Positions 39,201 through 51,200 of a stretch of 64,000 nt of DNA are shown one piece after another. Position numbers and translations under genes: made by a program. The notes under the pieces were generated by a model. It was not told the origin of the DNA. It saw nothing but the letters and a program-made list of their open reading frames with translations, and ran no database searches. Within the stretch, counting starts at the first letter, position 1. Each line of letters opens with the position of its first letter. Source of the DNA: Albula goreensis (Eukaryota > Chordata > Actinopteri > Albuliformes > Albulidae); NCBI GenBank assembly GCA_022829145.1, contig CM040741.1, positions 40,594,534 through 40,658,533 on the forward strand. Reading direction: 5' to 3'.

Positions 39201-42200
39201 GTAAATCTATGGTTTATTTTACAGATTACATCAGCATAATCAGCAGGGACTGAGAGTCACATTTTGACACAGACACTAGACGATCTAGGAGTATGCAGGA
39301 GTCCTACATGCGATTTCAAAGTCTGAACTACAAAGTCTGCCCCTCAATGATGGAGTCTACCCATGGGTGAATATGACTCTTACATAGTCCCCAGTTTCAG
39401 CCAGAGGAGAAGGGGAAAGTGAGTGAGACACTTACATTGATAGTTTTGTCTCCCTTTTTCTTCAGTTGTTGCAGGTCCTCAAGCTCCAGCTCCAGCTGTT
39501 CCTTAGCCTGCTGCAAGTCGGCCAGCTCCTGCTCACGACGCCCAAGCGCCCGCTGTAGCTTCTGGGCCTCCAGAGCTTTGGTGTGGTGCTCTTGCTGAAG
39601 ACTGGCCAGCTCCGACTGCTTCTCCATCAGGAGGCTCTGGTGCTCCTCTGCTCCCTGGGGATCAAATATCAACACACTGAAGAAGGAAAGTGAAAACCGG
39701 CTTCACTTGCCATACAAACACTTCCAGTGAAATAAACACTGGTGGAGTAGTTAGAGGAATTAGCCTTATGACCCTAATGATGCTGGTTTGAATCCTATAA
39801 CAGAGTGGTTGAGTTCTTCCTCTTGAGAATATCTTTAAATATACCTGAAATACTTCACCAGATTAGCAGTTGCAATAATGGTTATGTGAACCACATCAAA
39901 AATTATAAGGGTTGCCAGTATAACAATAAAACAATTTAATAGCATATACTAACAATATGAAATATGCGTTTTTCTTATAGCACCATCTGCAAGCATATTT
40001 TGCATGACTCACTGTTAATAGTTTTACCCAAATCAAAAAATAACTTGCCTGGTACTTTTGGATCTGTGCCTTGTGGGCAGCCTCCCTGGCCTTGGCTAAA
40101 GCCTCATCCCGGTCCTCAATCTCATGACACAGCTCTTCTATCTGTTACACAGACAGGAGGGAGTTGATGCCAATACAAATAACATTCCATTATGAGGCTT
40201 TTTGTATTTCCAGCTTATCTGAGGGGTTATTAACCTTACCTCCTTTTCCTTCTCCTTCAGTACCAGAGTCAGGCCTTGAATGGTTTTGTCTCGTTTCAGA
40301 GAATTCTTTTTTTCTGTGGCTATCTCCCTCTCTTTTTCCTCAAGTTTACCACCAAGCATCTGAAACAATTTAAAAGTACAACTCAGAAACAATCGGGCTA
40401 TTGAGTGTCTTATGTTTTTAATGTTACGGTTGAGTTCACAGTTTACAGTACATTTTCAAACTGTCACCTTGTTTTGGTTTTCTGCATCCTCCAATGTCTT
40501 GGATAGATGTTGGACAGTACCCTTGGCATTCTGCAGTTCCTCACTCAGCTGTCTTGAAGCTGCTTCCAACCTGGTCACCTCATTTTGCTTATCAGCAAAG
40601 CTCTGAAAAAAATGTAAGTTATCAATGTTAGCACTTAACACAAGGGAATACAACTCTTTCTGCATACTTACTACAAGTCTTTTCACTAATGCAAGTATGC
40701 ACAAGCTAACTCATTGAAAGTAAAATCCTCCCTTTCTATGCATATGTGAGGCCTATAGAGTCTGATTACCTGGGCTTCAAATGGCCTGTACTCATCATTA
40801 AAGTCATCTGTGAGATCCTGTAAATATTGCCACTCTGCAGCCTCTTGCCTCCTTTTTGCCAGTGCATCCTTGCTCTGGGCATAAACACTGCCTGGCATGG
40901 AACGCATGAAGGTATATTTCACCATTATGGGGATCTTACTCTGAGGCCAGACTAGAAGGGGCTTCCTCTGGAGGCTTCGGAGCAGACTCAGGAGGTCAGA
41001 TATCAGAGATGGTTGAGCTGATGAGCTCCTGTGTTGGTCCCTCCTCTTTACCCTGGCAGTGGAGTCAGGGGAAGAGGACTCCAGGCTACTGCCTTTGATC
41101 TTCTTCACTGGAGAACTAAGGGAAGGTGATGCTCCAGAGACAGAAGAGGAATCAAGATAGTCTGAGTTTCGAGAATGACGTGAGGGACAGCTCCGGAGAC
41201 CTCCTGAGGAACTGCTCTTGTGGTGGACAAGTTCCATGTACATGCTCTGTGAGAGGGAGTGAGCCATCTTCAGGGCAGGATTCCTTTCCACCGTCACCCT
41301 TCTAGATGAAGGACGTCCCACCCTGGGGCGATGATCTGCACTGCTTATGGTCTCGAGACTTGTCCTCCTTGTCTCACTGGCTGGTGAACTACTTGCATCC
41401 CCAGGCGGCTGGCCCCCAGCGATGGCCCAGTTCTCAGAGAAACCTTCCTCTAGGATTGTCCCCTTGTGGTACATAAGGCTACTGGCTTGAGCTTTGGTGG
41501 GCACATTGTCCCCTTGACCCCTTTTAGGCTCACTATTGTGGCGCCTGTACAAGTTGGAGATGCACAACACAAGGTTCTCCTTTTCAGCTTGCAACTTCTG
41601 TGCGTGGGTGTTGTGGGCCTCCTGCAGCTGCCTGAGAGTCACATCAGTGCGCACCACTCTCTCCAGCATATAGACGCACTTTCCACAGAGGAACTCTCCA
41701 CGCCCGTCACGAGTGAGCTCTGAGCCCAGCACGTAGGACAGGACGACCTGCAGGTTCCTCCTCCCTGAAGTGCTGAAGATCCAGCGGCACTGGCTCCCGC
41801 GCAGCTTGTTCCCACACACACGGCAGGGGTCCCGCATGACGAATCGGCTGATGATTCAGACCTGTGCTGGCATCAGTGGTGTCAGAACACCAGCCATCAC
41901 TCGGCAGACAATGCTGCTCGCAGGGACTGAGAGGGAAAACTAAAGGGCTCTGTTGGCAAGCACAGTAAGCCCTGTACCAAATCCGGTAATCCAGCCTCCT
42001 TGCCCTGATGCGCAGTCGTACCAAATCCTCTGACAACAGCATGATCTTCATTACCATGAATGCTCTCCTAATCTCTGTCACAGACAACAGGGCTATCTAT
42101 TCTCGTACAGGTTTTTGACTTCAAAGATGTACCTATGCGAGACGTTGCAAGGTGGTTGTGCTGTGAGGTTTGTGGTTGTCTCTCTGGTGCACTGGTTTAG

Positions 42201-45200
42201 CAGTCTGCTTGACCATGCAGCTTAAATCTACTTTGGTCATTCAGATTAGAGACAGAGTTGTGCCTGCCCTTGCTGACACCAGCTGTTCACGGTGAGCATC
42301 CAGGCAGGGAAGACACAGATCCAATACTTTCTATCACAGCCAATATCCCCTAACACAACACTTTCAAGCTGGCTATATGCCCTTACAGTCTGGGAATCTG
42401 GTACTCAACACAAACTGCCTCATGTTTCAGGCATCATGTTTCTCCACCATTAACATGCCAACAGAAAAAGCTTCTGCATTATCACAGCAGAAAGCAAAGT
42501 CCCAGAAAAATCCTTCCCAACCTGCCCTAATATGACTCTTGTATTTCTTGGATCACACAAACCTTATATCTTGGGTAGAATCACTTTCTGGGATGGACTG
42601 GTGTCAACCATTGAATGCATATTCAACACTGTTTACACAATTTACAGTAATACAGATTTGCAGTCTAGCATGCCTGCATGCATTTATTTTGTCTGAGCCT
42701 TCACTTGCTCTCAGACATGACTCTTTTCCAAGAAAATGTGTATTTCCTACTTCAATAAATAAGGGTATGCCTTGTGGCACATATTAATAAAATGGGACAT
42801 TTGAAATCACTGTATGACAAAATGTATTTTCTTTCAAAGATGCTTTCACAAAAAACCCCTTCAAGATCAGAGCACATTTGTTTTGTGGCACAGAAAAAAA
42901 TGAGTCAGAGAGTGCTGGAGGTCATGTGACAAAACACTGATGCAAGAGAATGAAAAAATCCCCATGGCTTATTTCTGCCATAATGACATATCACTATAGA
43001 ACTGCACTAAAGAAACACCCCCTCCCCTTCAAACACAAAGGCTTACATGCATCACTGCTCCTCAAAGACCATACTGATATGGCCAAACGCTCTTCACATC
43101 TGTCATCCATCTTTAAAAAGATTACAAAATAATAATGATAAAAAAGAAACCCACACTAAACCCTACCTGTGTTTCTCTTTCATTTCGGGCTCTCTCGTTT
43201 TCAAGTTCCCCTCTCAACACCTGTGAAGGAAACAAGTACAGCATTTTAAAACAGGAAGGGAGGTTTTACATTGCAGCTTCTAGAAAAATTCACCATGTAT
43301 AAACTGTATCCTCCCTGAGAAAGATAGATGGTGTCTGAAACCAACCAAAAATTCAGAATTTTTAAATTCTTCCATAGTGCCTTATGAATTTAAGAGAAAC
43401 AAATACTTTACCCAAGACAGACCTACATGGAAATAACTGAATAACAAAGCAAAATGTACACATTTCAAAAGAAATAAGCCTAAAAGTTTTCCAGTATGAT
43501 ACAATCATTTTCATGCACTATTCATCCATTTTAAAATACCCAACTAGTCAACAGGAAGTAAATTATTATGTTCATGCACCACACTGCTGACTAGAGCATA
43601 TTTTACTTACAAATAAAAAAGAAATCAAAATAACATACTCAAGTCCACTTTAACAGTTCCAACGTAGCAATACGGCATGAATTGCATTTACAAACAACAG
43701 CTAGCTAGAAAGTATTGTGTATTGTATGAGATGTATTAATGGTGGCTATTATCAGTCCAGCACCTGCCAATCCCTTAGCTACCTCCAGTCCCAACCATAA
43801 CAATTTCCTATACAGCAAACATAAAATTACACATAAATGGGGACAATTTAAAATGTAACCGACTTCTTCATTAACTGATCAGAGTACAGTAATTAAAAAT
43901 GCAACTATGAGGCAAAGGACAAAGATGCATCCAACTATGGAGTCAAAAGTGTACAAATGCATCCAAAGCCTTACTTTTACCCAGTTTGAGCCAAGGGATA
44001 TTTCCCAATCGGAATGACCTTTCTGTCTTACAAATGGGATCAGTTAAATTCCCATACCTGCAGTTCCCCATCCCTCTGGCCAATAAGAGCAGACAGTTGT
44101 GTGATGCGTTCAGAAGCTGGAAGGTCCCCAGTACCATGGTCAGAGCAGGTCTTCCTCAGCTGTTCGATCACAGCATCCTGATTCTTCAGGGAAAGTCTTA
44201 GCTGCTCAATAACACTATTGAAATATCAAAAGAGCAATTAGACACATTTAAATGCAATTATTTATTAATTATGATCTGGTATTGAGGTTAACAAATCTAT
44301 GGAACAAATATTTGTGACTGATTTTAATGGTTATAATGAGAACATTTGCAAAACTCAGTACAGACAACCCTCGTTTGTTCGGACTAATACAGATTTAAAT
44401 GGACATTGTTTATTAGTATTACAGACTGTACAGTAAACAGCCTATATTGTTAACAACTCCTAGGCTCTATGGAACAAATGCATTTGTGACATGAGAGAGA
44501 GATTTTAAGTTGTCATTCTTATAATCGGACAAGAACATTTGACAATTGAAACTCAGTGAAGTAGTCGACTGTATAGCCATTGTATAAGTCTGTCTCCCTA
44601 CAGACCTATGTGACAAGCTGTTGCAATGCATACCATTGTTCCCTTGTCTTTTTACAGGGTAAGGGCCACTGAATCCTGCTTGTCTGAAAATGGCAGAAAT
44701 GGTGGTTCAAGTGATAACCTACCTGTTCTTCTCTTGCAAAGCATGGTGTAAGTCCTGAGAGGGGGTAGGTGTGAAGGTGCCTGAAAGGCTGAATGCCAGC
44801 AGCTGCTTCTCCATGTCAATGTTCCGCACCTTCTCCTGCTCTGCAATGGCTGCCATCTTCTCAGCTTCATCTTCAGCTGCCTTCAGACTCTGACACATGA
44901 AACAGCACAAAATAATGGTGGCTATGGTATGCCAGATGAAAAAGCAATCTTATCTACCAAGAATACTGACAGCAGACATAAAAGAACACTAACAGAGCTG
45001 CATTCAAGTACAAAAGTTTGTTGATGCTTTGAAAACTAATAAGTTTCAGGAAATTACTGAAAACACAGTGGTGGCCAAAACCCATGTTTGAACTGTTCAA
45101 ATAAAAAACATAAAAAAAAAAAAAAAACTGTTCAAATGTTTTCAAATGTTTGAACTTTGTTTGACAGCCATAGTATTCTTAAAACTGAAAACTTGAAGCT

Positions 45201-48200
45201 GGGCTAACTAAAACTGGCTCTGACAGAGGCTGGTTTACAGCTCATCCACAATCCTGACATTGCACTCAGTTTACTGAACTGTAGTTCTTCCACGCTTATG
45301 AAATCAAACCTTAGCTCATGACCTCAAAATCTGGAGGCATATTACCTTTTTCTTCAAAGTCTAATGTATGCTAGTCAGACTACCTGCTCTCTAAATGATA
45401 CCCATTTGCGTAAAAGTGCATAGTGACCAGGCAGGATAAATTTCAGCATAAATGTAACTGCAACTAAAACATCTATCAGGGCCCCTGTTACTGCCAGTTG
45501 ACCATGAGAATAATATTACTAGCTAATTGTTCTGAGATACTTTATCTGGCATCATTGCCAGTGTCACCTGTCGAAAAATGTACATATCTTGACATAATTA
45601 TTCCAGACCTATGACTTTAAATATCATTTTTAAAATTACAAACTCCTAAATATCTTTTAAAGTTACCATTTCCCATCCTTTGTAAGCCTTACAGCTCATT
45701 GCTTCAGTTTGAGTAAATTATTCATTTTTGTTGTGATTCTCAAAAATCTACTGTACTGTTTTTCTTTCCATCTCCCAGGGTATTCCCCACACTGAAAAGC
45801 AATTACCTCTTCTAGCTGCTGGATCTTCTTGTTGAAAAAGTCTTTGAGCTGCTCTGCCTCCCTCTGGGCCTGTTCTTTTGCACGAGAGGCCTCTCCTGAC
45901 TCTTTTCCAGCCAAGCTCTCCAGAGCTTTCCTAAGAAAAACACAATCGCAGACCACACAAGCTTTGTTCATACTTTTCACAGAATCTTATGTTGGTGAAA
46001 CATGTAAACATCAGATTTTGACCAAACTTTATGTCAATGTATAGGTCATTTATAGCTCCCATTTTAAAACAAGGGACAATGCAGTGCTTTGCAAGAACAG
46101 TCACAGCTACTCATTTTACTCTCTTCCATTGGAAATAAAGAGAGGGGGTGTGCAAATGTTTAGCTAAAATGATGCCTTGATTTCCCTCTATAAATAGTGT
46201 GAACAGTGTGTACTTACGAAGCAGAGACCAGCAGCTCCTGCTTCTCAGCCAGTTCTCTCTTCATGGACTCCAACTCAACTTTCAATTCAATATTCTGAAG
46301 AAAACAATAGTGATTTACAGATGGGGACTACATACCAAAATCACAGCTAAACCTGTTATACGTTGCCATTTTGAGATTGTGTAATGCAGCTCCTTCTTCA
46401 AAGCAGTAACTCTGGCCTGAAAATCTACCTTTTGATCAACGAGGTAACAGTTTGAGACTTCAAACCTCTTTTAATGAAGTTAAAAAATCATTTGAACTAA
46501 ATGAGGAGAGACTGTACTACTTCACAAAACCCCTGATCTTGAAAGAAATACAATGATAGCACATCTTCAATTATATCAAATAAAACGGTAGGGGTGATTT
46601 TTGTCCAAAGAAGCAATATCTCATTAGCCCACATATTTGTTATGTCAGTGAGCGGCTACACTAGTAATTGTGGTAATACCAGAGATTGCGATGAACAGAG
46701 GAATGCAAACCTCTAATGGTCTGGATTCTTAAAAAGTATATGGTTTTGTATCAAGTGAATGTATTTGTGGTATGCCAAGCTGGAAGAGAAATCTGCATTC
46801 TGTTACAGTTCCTGCTGATACATCAACATAAGTCAATCTTTCTTTAGCATGAAGCAACTCAAGTTGTCTGTAGATAACAGTAGATTTAAAAACGTAGCTG
46901 ATGTTTGCTTCCTTTTGTACAGCTCACTGTTGACCTTCCTCATAAAATTTCTGTTTTAACATTTGATTTTTTTTTTTTTAAATGACAGTTCAAAAATATT
47001 TTATTTGCTAACCTATGTAATTAGCATATTTCAGGAAAAGAGGCAATATACATGTGAATTTGTTCTACTTTTAATATTCAAGCCCCTCCAGCACAGAGCT
47101 GGGTAATGTGTGTAAACATGTGCTTAATGCATATGAAAAGGGAATATTTCTCTAAAAACAGGATAGTTCCAGTTACCGTCTTAAATATATCCTCTGTGGA
47201 ATCATCAAATTTCTGCTGCATGCGCTCTTCCATGAAATAAATGCGGAGCTTGAGGTTGAAATTTTCTTTCTTTAGTCCAGTGATTTGCTGAAAGAAACCA
47301 ATAATAATGGACCTTACGGGAGAACGAGACAGTACTTTAAGGGTAGGTTAACTACCTTCTAGAGACAAACTGCTGTTTGTTTTCCATTTTAGAAAGCAAC
47401 ACAAATTAATCCATTATGCATAAGCACATTCATATGAAAGATGAGTCACATAAGGCAAATGACAGCAAATAAACAGTGTATGTTTCATGGAAAATTTCTT
47501 CCTACGGATAAACCTTAGTAATTTCACATGGTTCTATGACTGTAACCCCAAAAGTGCCTGTGTCCCAGATCCCAAAGGCGGTGGTGAGGAGAGGGGGAGG
47601 GGATACTCAGCAGACTGTGCATCATTGTGCTCTAGGCATTTAACTCTCCACATCTGGGGGGATGTGAGCCTGCACCACTCTGCAGCGAAATTAGTCAATC
47701 TAATATTGACTGTCAAGAGGAAAGAGTGCAAAAACCTGACCATATTAGTATTATTCATTCAACATGATCAGGGTTATTACCCAATATAAAAGAGCAGTGA
47801 TTTCTCTTTTTGTGGCTATTTGCCAGCTAACACTATGGGATGAGTACCTGCATGTTCTTTTTCCATTTCTGATTTTCCATAAAAACATTATGGTCAGTAA
47901 TGAAAAATCAGCTATTTAAAAAAAAGATTCCATGTTCTGTGCAATTAAGTATCACACAATACTGTTGATCTGGTTTCAAGAGATAATGGGGTACTCGAAG
48001 CTTAGATGCAGCATACAATCAGCAAGCTTGAACAAAAGTCACACATGAGGTCATTCTATCATGTCACATACTTAACAATGCTTTAAGACTGGATTACATG
48101 GCCAAGGGCCAAAGTACCTAATGAACATGTGGAAATATACAGCTCTTCCTTAATTAAAGGTTCAGGCCATATGGTCTGATATATTTCACATGAGAAAAAC

Positions 48201-51200
48201 AACATGCAGTGTACACAAACTAAACTTATAAAAAAAACTTGCTATGTGGGCATCGCTTAACTGTGGCAAGCCTGAGCCCATCTGAAGTTGGACTCATTCC
48301 TAAAGTAGGTTTCCCTCTCAGGGAGTATACTAAGTGTAATATGGGTACAACTCTGCTTTACTGTACAAACACATCATTTAGGCTTAAGTTAGTGGTTTCT
48401 CAATGTATGCACTGTTTAGATAGGATTTAATCTGCTGATCAAATCACAGGGGAAATTTCCTGATGTTCTTCACTCACATTTTCATAGTCTTTCATGGTGA
48501 GAACTTTGACAGGTGACATTTTCCCCCCAGGAAACACCGATGCTGGGAATGAAAAGAAGATTCATAGTACATGAAATTAGTACTGGAAAAACACCTTTTC
48601 AAACACCATTTCTTATTAACTCTGAGATAATGCCTGAGTATTTTATCTCTGCAGTCATAATGAACATCTAAGTTGTGATTTAAACAACCAGGGCAATGAC
48701 CATGCTTCTATAAATGGCTCCGACTCAAAGTTGCTCTCGCAAATCACCCAAAATAAACAGACTCCGGTGTTACCATGCCTTCCATAGCACTGCTCACATA
48801 ACACTTTAAATATATAGACAGCATATTTTCCAGCTACAGCAACAGAGCTCTACAGTGCAAGTGTTTATTTTGATATATTCCCTTTTATTTTCTTTAGGTG
48901 AAAGCATACGATTTAAATTTCCTGTAATAAAAGGCAATTCTTGCCATTAACAGATTTTGAACCTCTACCCTATTGTTTTGGTAAACAATATTTCATATAT
49001 TGATAAATGTGTTTAATCCATAACCATGTTGAATTCATGGTAATTAAATGGCTATACATACAAACTTTTGAAAGAATTCTGAAAATAGCATTCTCAAATA
49101 CCATGGCCAATAGAATGCATTTCTTCATCCTATAACTTGCACTGACAAATCCCATATTTCCCCATGTAGGTGATCATTATGTACTTGGCAGATATTTCAT
49201 GGATGCATTGCATTAACTTGTAAATAAAGACGACAACCTATCAGTCGATTCTGAATTAATTTATTAAATTATTATTTTGGTCATATCCACAGTGTTGCAT
49301 GCCTAAGAGATGTTGTAGAGTTAGAAATGGAAAGTAATACTGATTTAGCTGTACATAAAAAAACATACCTGTCACAGCTTCCACAGCAAAACCTCTGTCG
49401 CCAACTATTTCTGTGTCTGGCAGCCTGGACATGTTGGTGCTGAAATGACACAATTTACTTAATGAAAAATACTCATAGACTCTGATTTTACAATGTAAAC
49501 AAAAGCCTCATTTTATAATTACAACAAGAAATTACCCATGGAATAAATTATAAATAATGCCATGCTACTTTTCCCTTTGTGAAATACCACACAATCCAGT
49601 TTGCATCAAGCCAAACCTGCACAGAAGACCATTTGGCTAACATGCCAATAAAAAGACAAATATTAGTCCTTCACTCTGGGAAACCAATCGCAACTTAGAT
49701 GTTGCAGCACAACAACGACACCACTTATTTGTGGTTGCTATCCTCCCTCCCCAACCGTCCAGTTACTGTGTACCAGTCACGGGCTGGGTAGCTGTTGTTA
49801 ATTGCAAGGAAAAGCAGAGCCATTCTGTTCAATAAACAACAAATTGTGACACTGGTGTCCCCAGCGTTAGTCAGCCAAGAACGTTCACATGGCCAAATGG
49901 TATTATGTAACCAGCTGAGGGCTCAGGCAACACAAATATGCCAGCTACATATAGCCCTTGGATCAATACTTAAGGTTGTATTCAACTACATTAAAGTAAA
50001 ATTCCTTATGCAAAGGCATAGCAGGCCCTCACAGTCTGTTCCACACAGACACAAAAAATAACTTCTGAATAGCTATGTATAATTATCTTTTTCCCTTTAC
50101 TGCTGTGACTTCTGCCTCTAATAACATGACACAGCTCAACTACTTCCTTCCTGTCTACTCAAGAAGATCCAGTACAGTTAAAGGGATAGTTCACTGTAAA
50201 AATTTAGTTTATTCATTCTTTCTCTAATCTTTGACCCAACAATGGCATCCCTCCAGTAGCTGTGTCCAAATCTCAGCAGTCCATGACATCGGTCAGGCTT
50301 CATTTCATCTGTATGGATAAGGCTTTGCCAGTTAAAACTTATACATCAAAATCTATTGAAAACACCTAAACATAATAAAACCAAAACCCATCATTTGTGA
50401 CAATGGCTCCATCAGTGGCTATACATGCAGGTACAGCCATATCCATTCATACACACTCATGTTTATTCTTATTTTCATTACACACTTTTTAAAGGGCTAA
50501 GATACCCACAGATTACATCACCACTATCACTGTAGTCAAGAAGCATGTGCATGCCTTTCACTTTTCCTTTCAACTTGATTACAACAACCAACTAAAATAT
50601 GTATGTTTAGAGCTTGCAAATATAAGTCCCCATGACTAATGCACAAGGATACAATTCACACTTGCACTACAGCGTTAAATAAAGCCAACTTCTCCCCACA
50701 GTCTGATGTTAGCGGTAACATAGTTCAGCCAATTTGTAATAACAATTAGACAATTTTGATGCAGAAGCTTTAAATGGCCAGATATCATGGATTTCAATTT
50801 ATTCTGACACAGGTGCTACAAAGATTTAATTGTTAGGGAAGAGAGTGAATGAATAACCTTTGCTTTAGGGTTTATTATTCTTTTGCTCTTCTGTTCTATT
50901 ATGGCCTCTCTCAAAGCCCACCCTCTTGCAGAGAAATGTGCACATAGAAGAGCTACAGAATACTGTGAAGCAATAGGTATAAGGATGCATGGAGGTCTGT
51001 CCCAGGCACTCACAAACACATGTACATCTGTTTGGCACTGCTAGTTTGATGACATGAAGTAGATGCGAGTGTGAGCACTGTCAGATTCAGCTGTCTCCTT
51101 CGTCTTCATGCTACCACCTGTCACACACCTTCTATACTAAGAAAAGATACCTTTATCCCGACTCAAGACTTTGAGTATGACATGCAGTTCTGTCTACAAA

